In this document: positions 6,523 to 12,762 of the stretch, piece after piece | Position numbering within the stretch: the stretch's first letter is position 1 | Layout of the letters: the number at the start of each line of letters is the position of its first letter | Origin: an uncultured Duganella sp. | Lineage (GTDB): Bacteria > Pseudomonadota > Gammaproteobacteria > Burkholderiales > Burkholderiaceae | Assembly: GCA_946482335.1 (NCBI GenBank) | Contig: CAMLRG010000156.1 | Location: forward strand, 1-12,762 | Reading direction: 5' to 3' | DNA length: 12,762 nt | Notes under the pieces: model-generated | The model's database searches: none | What the model was told of the DNA's origin: nothing | Seen by the model: only the letters and a program-made list of their open reading frames with translations | Position numbers and translations under genes: made by a program

Positions 6523-7743
6523 TTACGCCTTGATCTTGAACGAATCGGCATAGGCCTTGGGATTCTTGCCGTCCCACACCGCACCATCGACCATCTTCAC
6601 GCTGCGCAGCGGCGATTTCGGCACGCTCACCTTCGCCATTGCCGCCGCATCCTTGAAGACGTCGATCTGGTTCACCTGGGTGGCAACGGCCAGGTAATCC
6701 GGCTCGGCCTTCAGCAAGCCCCAACGCTTTTGCTGCGTCAGGAACCACATGCCATCGCTCAGGTAGGGGAAGTTCACCGCGCCATCGCTGAAGAACTTCA
6801 TATAGTTCGGGTCATCCCAGGTCTTGCCCAGGCCATTCTGGTAGCGGCCCAGGATGCGCTGGTTGATCACGTCGACCGAAGTGTTGACGTAAGCCTTGTC
6901 GGCAATGGTTTCCGCCATCTTCACCTTGTTGGACATGGACGCGTCGATCCAGCGTCCCGCTTCGAGCACTGCCGCCACCAGGGCGCGCGCCGTGTTGGGA
7001 TATTTCTTCACCCATTCCGCGCTGGTGCCCAGCACCTTTTCCGGATGGTCGCGCCAGATATCCTGCGTGGTGGTGGCGGTGATGCCGATGCCGTCGACGA
7101 TGGCGCGATGGTTCCACGGTTCCCCCACGCAAAAGCCGTCCATATTCCCGATCCGCATGTTCGCCACCATTTGCGGCGGCGGCACCGTGATCACCTTCGC
7201 GTCCTTCATCGGGTTGATGCCATGCGCCGCCAGCCAGTAATACAGCCACATGGCATGGGTGCCGGTCGGGAAGGTTTGCGCGAAAGTGTATTCGCGTGGA
7301 TCGCTGCGCATCAGCTTGGCCAGCGATGCGCCATCGACCGCGCCTTTGTCGGCCACCTTCTTCGACAGCGTGATGGCCTGGCCGTTGTGGTTGAGGTTCA
7401 TCAGCACGGCCATGTCCTTCTTCGGCCCGCCAGCGCCCAAGTGCACGCCGTACACCAGCCCATACAGCACATGGGCCGCATCGAGCTCGCCGTTCACCAG
7501 CTTGTCGCGCACGCCCGGCCAGGACGCCTCTTTGCTGAGGACGATCTTGATGCCGTACTTCTTGTCGAAGCCCAGCACCGAGGCCATCACGACCGAGGCG
7601 CAGTCGGTCAGCGGAATGAAGCCGACTCGGACTTCTTCTTTTTCCGGCTTGTCCGAGCCTGCGGCCCAGGCGTAACTCGACAAAGCCGTCGCAGCACCTG
7701 CGGCAAGCAGGCGACGGCGGGTAAGGCTGAACGTATGATCCAT
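6523..7743 (-). CDS. nrtA: NrtA/CmpA-family substrate-binding protein, probable nitrate
   Basis: The 406-aa protein begins with a Tat-type signal (TRRRLL at 8-13, a hydrophobic run, and probable cleavage after AWA near 27), so it is likely exported folded to the periplasm, where it delivers substrate to NrtB. The family motifs are clear: GFIPLTDCASVVMA (41-54), TFPTGTHAMWLYYWL (157-171), PPPQMVANMR (188-197), CVGEPWNHRAI (205-215), HPEKVLG (233-239) and NFPYLSDGMWFLTQ (324-337). Nitrate is the best guess; nitrite, cyanate or bicarbonate relatives share the fold. The frame is open to 7851, but that extension runs across the sigma-54 promoter, so ATG 7743 after GGGGATAGAG is the start. First gene of the nrtA-nrtB-nrtD operon. 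Confidence 0.92.
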   Translation of the reverse strand: MDHTFSLTRRRLLAAGAATALSSYAWAAGSDKPEKEEVRVGFIPLTDCASVVMASVLGFDKKYGIKIVLSKEASWPGVRDKLVNGELDAAHVLYGLVYGVHLGAGGPKKDMAVLMNLNHNGQAITLSKKVADKGAVDGASLAKLMRSDPREYTFAQTFPTGTHAMWLYYWLAAHGINPMKDAKVITVPPPQMVANMRIGNMDGFCVGEPWNHRAIVDGIGITATTTQDIWRDHPEKVLGTSAEWVKKYPNTARALVAAVLEAGRWIDASMSNKVKMAETIADKAYVNTSVDVINQRILGRYQNGLGKTWDDPNYMKFFSDGAVNFPYLSDGMWFLTQQKRWGLLKAEPDYLAVATQVNQIDVFKDAAAMAKVSVPKSPLRSVKMVDGAVWDGKNPKAYADSFKIKA

Positions 7744-7776
7744 CTCTATCCCCGTTGTGGTTAATGACAGGGATAT

Positions 7777-7792
7777 TGCAAGCACCGTGCCA
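7777..7792 (-). promoter_or_regulatory. Sigma-54 (RpoN) promoter of nrtABD
   Basis: The minus strand reads TGGCACGGTGCTTGCA, a perfect match to the -24/-12 consensus TGGCAC-N5-TTGCA. The GC of the -12 element is at 7779-7778, placing the transcript start near 7766 and leaving a leader of about 23 nt before the nrtA ATG. Sigma-54 promoters need an ATP-driven activator, usually NtrC for nitrogen genes. Confidence 0.87.
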
Positions 7793-7826
7793 CCCCCGAC
7801 GCACAGGGCATGGATGTGGAAATCCG

Positions 7827-7849
7827 GCACCGCGATTGTGCGGTGCACC
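7827..7849 (-). promoter_or_regulatory. Candidate NtrC-type activator site upstream of nrtA
   Basis: On the minus strand GCACA-ATCGC-GGTGC (7841-7827) has the exact half-site spacing of the enterobacterial NtrC consensus GCACY-N5-RGTGC, with one base off. Directly next to it is the palindrome GGTGCACC (7842-7849), which adds two more half-sites. The site centre is about 68 nt upstream of the predicted sigma-54 start, closer than many NtrC enhancers but workable. Confidence 0.55.
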
Positions 7850-7861
7850 AATCCAGCGCCG

Positions 7862-8770
7862 TTAACGCACCGGGTAGAGCCTCGAATCGGTGCGCAAGCG
7901 CTCAGCCATCAAGTCCACGAAGCTGCGGATACGGGTCGAGCCCTGGCGGCTGTCGCGGTGGATGATATGGATAGGCACGGCCGGCGTGGCGTAGTCCGCC
8001 AGCACCTCCACCAGCTTGCCGGCATCGAGCAAGGCGGCCGCCTGGTAGGACAGCAGGCGCGCGATGCCGAAGCCGCTGCGCACCGCTTCGATTGCCGAAT
8101 CGTTATTATTGACGCCCAGGCGCGCTTTCATCCGCAGCGATTGCGTGCTGCCCCCATGCTGGAAGCGCCAGTCCGGCGGCACGCTGGAGCCGGAGGAGGC
8201 GACGATGGTGTGCCGCTCCAGTTCCTGCGGCGTGCCCGGCGCGCCATGCTGCGCTATATAAGAGGGTGCCGCCACGATCATGCGCCGCACCTGGCCCACC
8301 GGGATGGCGCGCATGCTCGAATCGGGCAGTTCGCCGATGCGGATGCCGACGTCGATGCCCTCTTCCAGCAGGTTCGTGACGCGGTCGACGAATACGGTGG
8401 AGACGTCCATGCCCGGATAGCGCTTCAGGTAATCCACAATGCCCGGTATGACGTACAGGCGCCCGAACAGCACGGGCGCCGTCACCGTCAGGTGCCCGCG
8501 CGGCGCGGCGTTGATGCCGGCCACGGCGTCGTCGGCCTCGTCGACTTCGGCGATGATGCGGCGCGCATCGTCCAGGTAGCGCTGGCCGGCCTCGGTCACG
8601 CGCACGTGGCGCGTGGTGCGGTCCAGCAGCTTGACGCCCAGCCGTTCTTCCAGCGCCGCCACGGCGCGCGTGACGGCCGGCGGCGACATGCCGAGCCGGC
8701 GCGCGCCGGCCGCGAAACCCTGCTCCTCGGCCACCGCCACATACACAGTCATCAGGTAAAGCCGGTCCAT
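7862..8770 (-). CDS. LysR-family transcriptional regulator (CrgA-like group), downstream copy
   Basis: The 302-aa protein has an N-terminal winged HTH (about residues 1-60; GFAAGARRLGMSPPAVTRAV, LEERLGVKLLDRTTRHVRVT) and a LysR effector-binding domain (about 90-295; RGHLTVTAPVLFGR, DVGIRIGELPDSSM, VRSGFGIARLLSYQ). The wording is of the large CrgA-like group, whose ligands are mostly unknown. ATG 8770 matches the usual MDRLYLMTVY start; it overlaps the end of the upstream LysR gene by 19 nt, and an alternative ATG at 8752 makes an ATGA overlap. The two regulators are thus probably made from one mRNA. The nrt operon starts 118 nt downstream with its own sigma-54 promoter, so a regulatory link to it is not implied. 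Confidence 0.92.
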   Translation of the reverse strand: MDRLYLMTVYVAVAEEQGFAAGARRLGMSPPAVTRAVAALEERLGVKLLDRTTRHVRVTEAGQRYLDDARRIIAEVDEADDAVAGINAAPRGHLTVTAPVLFGRLYVIPGIVDYLKRYPGMDVSTVFVDRVTNLLEEGIDVGIRIGELPDSSMRAIPVGQVRRMIVAAPSYIAQHGAPGTPQELERHTIVASSGSSVPPDWRFQHGGSTQSLRMKARLGVNNNDSAIEAVRSGFGIARLLSYQAAALLDAGKLVEVLADYATPAVPIHIIHRDSRQGSTRIRSFVDLMAERLRTDSRLYPVR

Positions 8771-9651
8771 TTGCGTTTCACCATGAAGTCGATAAAGTGC
8801 CGCACGCGCATCGGCATGCGGCTGCGCTGCGGATAGTACATGTAAACGGCGCCATTGGCCGTGACGTGGGTGGGCAGCAGGTGCACCAGCCGGCCTTCGG
8901 CCAGGTCGCGCTCCACCATGTACAGCGCCAGCTGGCCGATGCCGACGCCGGCGCGCACCGCTTCCACCTCGCCTTCGGCCGTGTTGAAGGTCGCCACGCA
9001 GGGCACGTCCTGGTAGACGGTGCCGCCCTGCCCCTTCAATTCCCACGGGATGACGCGGCCGGTGTTGGGCTGGCGGAAGCCGGTGCAACGGTGCTGCAGC
9101 AGTTCCTCCACCGTGCGCGGCGCGCCATGGCGTGCGATATAGGCGGGCGCGGCGCAGATATACAGCGGGATCCTGCCCAGTTGGCGCGCCACCAGGTTGC
9201 GCTCGGGCGGATTGCCGGCGCGGAAACCGACGTCGATCCTGGCTTCGATCAGGTCGGTGAAGTGGTCGTCGAACAGCATGTCGAAATGCGCGCTCGGGTA
9301 CTGTTCCTGGAATTCGCGCAACAGGGGCGCCAGCAGCACGGTGCCGAGCGAGGTCGGCGCCGCCACCCGGATCATGCCGTCGACCGCCTCGCGGCTGTTG
9401 CGCACGTGGTCCAGCGCTTCATCCAGCAGGCGCAGGCCGGGATTGGCCAGCTCGAACAGCCGCTGGCCCTCGTCGGTCAGGCTCAGGCTGCGCGTGGTGC
9501 GGTGGAACAGCCGCACGCCGAGGTGCTCCTCCAGCTGGCGGATCGCCTTGCTGACCGCCTGCGCGGACAAGCCGGCTTCCACCGCCGCCTGGCTGAAACT
9601 GCCGGCGTGGACCACGCCGATGAAGAGGGTAATGACGCGCGCCTTGTCCAT
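8752..9651 (-). CDS. LysR-family transcriptional regulator, divergent from the SDR gene
   Basis: The 299-aa protein has the LysR HTH (residues 1-60; GSFSQAAVEAGLSAQAVSKA, LEEHLGVRLFHRTTRSLSLT) and a CrgA-like effector domain (about 90-295; DGMIRVAAPTSLGT, DVGFRAGNPPERNL, VRAGVGIGQLALYM). It is clearly diverged from its downstream LysR neighbour, so the pair is not a recent duplication. ATG 9651 gives the standard start; no ribosome site is visible before it. It is divergent from a short-chain dehydrogenase with 112 bp between, the classic layout in which a LysR protein controls its neighbour, so the SDR is its most likely target. The inducer is unknown. Confidence 0.92.
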   Translation of the reverse strand: MDKARVITLFIGVVHAGSFSQAAVEAGLSAQAVSKAIRQLEEHLGVRLFHRTTRSLSLTDEGQRLFELANPGLRLLDEALDHVRNSREAVDGMIRVAAPTSLGTVLLAPLLREFQEQYPSAHFDMLFDDHFTDLIEARIDVGFRAGNPPERNLVARQLGRIPLYICAAPAYIARHGAPRTVEELLQHRCTGFRQPNTGRVIPWELKGQGGTVYQDVPCVATFNTAEGEVEAVRAGVGIGQLALYMVERDLAEGRLVHLLPTHVTANGAVYMYYPQRSRMPMRVRHFIDFMVKRKWTGFT

Positions 9652-9657
9652 TATTTA

Positions 9658-9670
9658 CAACCGCTGGTTG
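9658..9670. promoter_or_regulatory. Candidate LysR operator in the divergent lysR-SDR region
   Basis: CAACC-GCT-GGTTG is a perfect 5-bp inverted repeat 6 bp upstream of the lysR start; with flanks the symmetry extends to TnCAACC/GGTTGnA. It does not fit the strict T-N11-A LysR box. The position suits autoregulation of the lysR gene. No convincing sigma-70 promoter was found for either gene in 9652-9763. Confidence 0.35.
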
Positions 9671-9763
9671 AAGATCAATCACCTTTACCGTGGCTAGTGT
9701 AGCAGCTCGGCGCGGCCTAACATGTGCTTCACCAACCCACCACTTACTTGAAGGAGCACTATC

Positions 9764-10618
9764 ATGGCAAACAAAGTCTGGTTCATCACTGGCGCCTCCC
9801 GTGGCTTCGGCCTGCTGGTTGCACGCGACGCCCTGGCCCGCGGCGATGCCGTGGTCGCCGCCGCCCGCAACCCGCAAACCATCGTCGACGCCCTGGGCGT
9901 GCATCCCCGCCTGCTGCCGGTGCAGCTGGATGTGACCAAGGAGGCTGCCGCCGTGCTGGCCGCCAGGGCCGCCGTCGAGCGCTTCGGCCGCATCGACGTG
10001 CTGGTGAACAATGCCGGTTACGGCATCCTCGGCGCCGTGGAGGAAACCTCGGCGGAGGAAGTACGCCGCAATTACGAGACCAATGTCTTCGGCCTGCTGA
10101 ACGTCAGCCGCGCCGTGCTGCCGGTAATGCGCAAGCAGCGCAGCGGCCACGTGATCAATATTTCCTCCCTGGGCGGCTACCAGGCCTATCATGGCTGGGG
10201 CGTCTACGGTTCCACCAAGTTCGCGGTGGAAGGCTTGAGCGAAGCGATGGCGCAGGAACTGGCGCCCTTGGGCGTGCACGTGACGGTGGTGGAGCCGGGC
10301 TTCTTCCGCACCGACTTCCTCGACGCGACCTCGCTGGTGGAAACCGCAGCCCGCATCGAGGACTACCAGGACACGGTCGGCGCCATGCGCGTGTTCGCGG
10401 CCGGCGCCAACCACGCGCAGCCGGGCGACCCGGCCAAGCTGTCCCTGGCCTTGCTGAAGCTGGCCGATGCCGCCCAGCCGCCGCTGCGCCTGCAATTGGG
10501 CAGCGATGCGGTGGCCCGCGCCTATGCCAAGCACCAGCAGGTCGAGCGCGAACTGTCGCAGTGGAAGGAATTGGCGCTGTCGACCGACTTCGAAGCGCCG
10601 GTCAAGCAAGCCGCCTAA
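9764..10618 (+). CDS. Short-chain dehydrogenase/reductase, substrate unknown
   Basis: The 284-aa cytoplasmic oxidoreductase has a Rossmann fold of the classical SDR type. The cofactor motif TGASRGFG (9-16), NNAG (82-85) and the catalytic S135, Y148 and K152 (YGSTK) are all present, followed by PGFFRTDF. R35 after the second strand suggests NADP(H) preference. The C-terminal ~70 residues resemble SDRs annotated simply as oxidoreductases, so no substrate can be named. The start is firm: AAGGAG (9751-9756) lies 7 nt before ATG 9764. It is divergent from a LysR gene that probably regulates it. Its TAA overlaps the stop of the convergent channel gene by 3 bases. Confidence 0.93.
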   Translation: MANKVWFITGASRGFGLLVARDALARGDAVVAAARNPQTIVDALGVHPRLLPVQLDVTKEAAAVLAARAAVERFGRIDVLVNNAGYGILGAVEETSAEEVRRNYETNVFGLLNVSRAVLPVMRKQRSGHVINISSLGGYQAYHGWGVYGSTKFAVEGLSEAMAQELAPLGVHVTVVEPGFFRTDFLDATSLVETAARIEDYQDTVGAMRVFAAGANHAQPGDPAKLSLALLKLADAAQPPLRLQLGSDAVARAYAKHQQVERELSQWKELALSTDFEAPVKQAA

Positions 10619-11454
10619 GGTTCCGGCAGCTCTTTCCCGCAACTCTTGCAAAAGCGCGCCGACTGCTCATGGTCCCCTGCCAGGCAGCCGGCGCAAATCC
10701 GTTGCGAGCGGCGATGGTGGCTGATCTCGGCGCTGATAATGCCGGTCGGGACGGCCAGGATGCCCCAGCCCAGCAGCATCATGATGGAGGCGATGCCGCG
10801 TCCCAGATCCGTCTTCGGCACCAGGTCGCCAAAACCGACGGTGGTCACGGCGGAGATGGCCCAGTACACCGCAGTCGGGATGCTGGTGAAGCCGTGGGCC
10901 GGCCCTTCCACCACGTACATCACGGTTCCCAGCAGGAACACGATCATGAACACCACCGACAGGAAGATCAGGATCTTGCGCCGGCTCGCCAGCAGCGCGC
11001 GGCCCAGCATGCCGTATTCCTCGATATAGAGCGTGAGCTTGAGAATGCGGAACATGCGCAGCAGGCGCAGGATGCGCACGTTGAGCAGGACGTGCGCGCC
11101 GGGCAGGAACAGGGCCATATAACTGGGCAGCACCGCCAGCAAATCGATCATGCCGAAGAAGCTGCGCGCATAGCGCAAGGGATGGCGTACGCACAGCAGG
11201 CGGCACACATATTCGACGGTAAACAGCGCGGTAAAGCACCACTCCGCCGCGAACAGCCAGCCGCCATAGGTTTGCGCCACCGCGCCGATACTGGTCAGCA
11301 CCACGGTCGTCACGCTGAGCAGGATGGCGCCGATCAGCGCCAGGTCGAAGGCGCGTCCGGCTGGCGTATCCGATTCGAAGATGACGGCGTACAGCCTGGC
11401 GCGCCAGCCACCGTCCGGGCGGCCGTAACGCTGGTGCGGGTCGTAACTCTTCAT
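10615..11454 (-). CDS. Voltage-gated-type potassium channel with C-terminal zinc ribbon
   Basis: The 279-aa membrane protein has a six-helix Kv layout: S1 about 37-57, S2 about 66-88, S3 about 98-117, S4 about 123-141, S5 about 160-183 and S6 about 218-241. S4 carries R127, R130, R133, R136 and K139 at every third position, the voltage-sensor pattern. The pore has TTVGFGD (204-210), a K+ selectivity filter. After S6 a short soluble tail holds C254-x2-C257 and C269-x2-C272, a probable zinc ribbon. ATG 11454 overlaps the TGA of the upstream hydrolase gene (ATGA), so the two are coupled. The frame extends further upstream, but only antisense to or inside the hydrolase. Ion selectivity and gating are inferred from motifs. 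Confidence 0.9.
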   Translation of the reverse strand: MKSYDPHQRYGRPDGGWRARLYAVIFESDTPAGRAFDLALIGAILLSVTTVVLTSIGAVAQTYGGWLFAAEWCFTALFTVEYVCRLLCVRHPLRYARSFFGMIDLLAVLPSYMALFLPGAHVLLNVRILRLLRMFRILKLTLYIEEYGMLGRALLASRRKILIFLSVVFMIVFLLGTVMYVVEGPAHGFTSIPTAVYWAISAVTTVGFGDLVPKTDLGRGIASIMMLLGWGILAVPTGIISAEISHHRRSQRICAGCLAGDHEQSARFCKSCGKELPEP

Positions 11455-12677
11455 GGCGTCTTCCCCAGCAGGTCGGCGCGCGGCATGCCCCAGTCGGGAA
11501 CGCCGAACGGGCAATGCGGCTTGGCCGCCAGCAGCAGCGTGGTGAAATTGCCGCGTGGCGTGCTGGCGAAGCGCAAATCGCTGGCCTGGTCCGCGCCCAC
11601 CGCCGGCATGCGCGCAAAACGCAGCCAGGCGTCGAGCTGGCAATCGGCGGCCGCGCGCGCGCGCAGGGCAGCCACATCGCCCTGCCAGGTGCCGGACAGC
11701 AGTACACCCGGCACTTGCACCGGCATTTCCTGCGCCGCGTCAACCGACAGCGCCGCCGGGCAGGCGCGCGGCGGCAGCAGGGACGGCGCCAGGCTCAGAT
11801 GGCCGCGCCGCAGCAGGTAAACCTTGCCGTCCGATTCGATCGAGGTAAAGCTCCAGCACAGCGGCTGGGATGGGAAGGCCGTCAGCGCCACGTCGAGCAC
11901 GCGCGCCTGCGGGTCTTGCAGCACCAGCGCCGCAGTGACGGCCTGGCGCGCCTTGAACGAGGCCGACGCCTGCACGCCGACAAAGGCCAGCACCACGCCC
12001 AGCGCCAGCAGCAGCGCGCGCCGGCTCTGCATATGCATGAAGCGCAGCGCCGCCACCGCCGCCCCGAGGAGCACCAGTGCCGCGAACGATGTCCAGCCCA
12101 GGTAGCCATGCATGGTCACGTACAGCAGCACCACCGGCAGCACGGCCAGCAGCACGATGCGCATGCGCCGCGACGGCGCCGCCATCGCCAGCGGCACACC
12201 GAAAGCGACCCAGAACACGGGCTCGATGATGTAGACCAGGTCGCCGAAATACCAGGCCCCGCTGAACGGGTAGAAGGGATGGACGCCATAATTGTTCATG
12301 AAGTCCATGCCCAGGTGCAGCAGGAAGCCTGCCGCCAGGGCGAGGCCCAGCCCGCGCCGCGCCGTGCGGCTCTCGCGCAGCAGCGTGCGGGCGGTCGGCC
12401 ACAGCGCCCACAACAGCGCCAGCAGCAGCATCGCCTGGGGCAGCAGGTACAGCAAGGTATGCGTGTGGCCGCGGTGGTGCAGCAGGTAGCCCAGGGGCGC
12501 CGGCGCCAGCCGCGTGAACACCAGGTCGAGGTCGGGGAAGTTGCTGGCCGCCGCGCAAGCCGTCAACAGCAAGCGATGGCGGGTGCGCTGGCGCGCCGGA
12601 TCGGCCTCCGGCGGCAGCGAGCGCTGGATCAGCTCACCGACGCCCAGCCCGACGACAGAGTGGGTAATGTTATCCAT
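11451..12677 (-). CDS. YdjM-family membrane-bound metal-dependent hydrolase
   Basis: The 408-aa protein begins with MDNITHSVVG (H6) and carries the metal-site motifs of the YdjM/PF04307 group: FPDLD (47-51), HHRGHTH (67-73), HLGMD (121-125) and GAWYFGD (140-146). About six membrane helices lie at 74-93, 110-124, 145-165, 172-190, 195-212 and 219-238. A C-terminal soluble part of ~165 residues (about 242-408), probably periplasmic, has several cysteines (C274, C306, C346, C389). E. coli YdjM is an SOS-regulated inner-membrane protein, but the substrate of this family is unknown. It is first in a coupled pair with the K+ channel. No ribosome site precedes ATG 12677; the upstream sequence is A/T-rich, then the repeat at 12686-12762. 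Confidence 0.9.
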   Translation of the reverse strand: MDNITHSVVGLGVGELIQRSLPPEADPARQRTRHRLLLTACAAASNFPDLDLVFTRLAPAPLGYLLHHRGHTHTLLYLLPQAMLLLALLWALWPTARTLLRESRTARRGLGLALAAGFLLHLGMDFMNNYGVHPFYPFSGAWYFGDLVYIIEPVFWVAFGVPLAMAAPSRRMRIVLLAVLPVVLLYVTMHGYLGWTSFAALVLLGAAVAALRFMHMQSRRALLLALGVVLAFVGVQASASFKARQAVTAALVLQDPQARVLDVALTAFPSQPLCWSFTSIESDGKVYLLRRGHLSLAPSLLPPRACPAALSVDAAQEMPVQVPGVLLSGTWQGDVAALRARAAADCQLDAWLRFARMPAVGADQASDLRFASTPRGNFTTLLLAAKPHCPFGVPDWGMPRADLLGKTP

Positions 12678-12685
12678 GCAAAATA

Positions 12686-12762
12686 AAAGTCGGGGTCAGC
12701 TCTCGGCATGAAAGTCGGGGTCAGCTCTGGCAACCGGACATTTTGCTACGCAAAATGTCCGG
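12686..12762. repeat. Direct-repeat plus hairpin element upstream of the hydrolase gene
   Basis: An 18-bp sequence, AAAGTCGGGGTCAGCTCT, occurs twice, 25 bp apart (12686-12703 and 12711-12728). It is followed by a perfect 13-bp inverted repeat (12734-12746 with 12750-12762) with the 3-nt loop TAC, whose arms contain GGACATTTTGC. The element reaches the window edge, so its full extent is unknown. It begins 8 nt before the hydrolase start codon. It shares CTGACCCC (read on the minus strand) and GGACATTTT with the element at 1-70. Confidence 0.8.

Noticed and set aside
4778..6553. A 591-codon plus-strand open frame opposite nrtD and nrtB, and similar long antisense frames elsewhere (e.g. 6016-7764, 9724-11820, 1039-2301)
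   Set aside because: They are antisense or out-of-frame to genes with clear family motifs, are rich in Arg/His/Gln/Ala as expected of GC-rich shadow frames, and show no recognisable domain.
7744..7851. 36-residue N-terminal extension of nrtA
   Set aside because: It would cover the sigma-54 promoter and put a non-signal sequence before a good Tat signal.
9655..9672. Canonical T-N11-A LysR box
   Set aside because: The inverted repeat there has C and G at the required T/A positions, so only a looser operator call is made.
12686..12728. Start of a CRISPR array
   Set aside because: Only two copies with a 7-nt gap between them; there are no spacers of normal length and no cas genes.

Overview
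The window is GC-rich DNA with tightly packed genes, short intergenic gaps and frequent 1-19 nt gene overlaps. The protein families and the hairpin-forming intergenic repeats suggest a betaproteobacterium, most likely an Oxalobacteraceae member of the Massilia/Duganella/Janthinobacterium type. That placement is from recalled family resemblance, not a database search. No rRNA, tRNA, CRISPR array, transposase or phage gene was seen. Most of the window is ordinary chromosome.

Layout. (1) 1-70 is a hairpin repeat that forms the 3' end of ybiB. ybiB (minus) is divergent from aroG (plus; DAHP synthase, first step of aromatic amino-acid synthesis). (2) A nested hairpin at 2141-2199 separates aroG from a convergent pair transcribed on the minus strand: a FadR-type GntR regulator and an OsmC-like protein, coupled by an ATGA overlap. 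A tandem GTATAC operator candidate lies at the regulator's start. (3) tsaD (tRNA t6A synthesis) runs on the plus strand, end-to-end with a small predicted membrane-protein gene of 56 codons. (4) 4648-7743 (minus) is a three-gene nitrate-type ABC importer, nrtA-nrtB-nrtD, with a Tat-like signal on the binding protein. Upstream of nrtA is a perfect sigma-54 promoter (TGGCAC-N5-TTGCA) and a good NtrC-type site, so this operon is probably switched on by nitrogen limitation. No nitrate or nitrite reductase gene is in the window. (5) Two overlapping LysR regulators (minus) are divergent from a short-chain dehydrogenase (plus). (6) The right end holds a coupled minus-strand pair: a YdjM-type membrane metal-dependent hydrolase and a voltage-gated-type potassium channel with a C-terminal zinc ribbon. 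A direct-repeat plus hairpin element lies directly upstream of the hydrolase.

The points most worth following are the sigma-54/NtrC control region, the modular repeats at three places that share CTGACCC and GGACATTTT cores and appear to supply the stop codons of two genes, and the hydrolase-channel operon. I did not find a convincing wholly new system.
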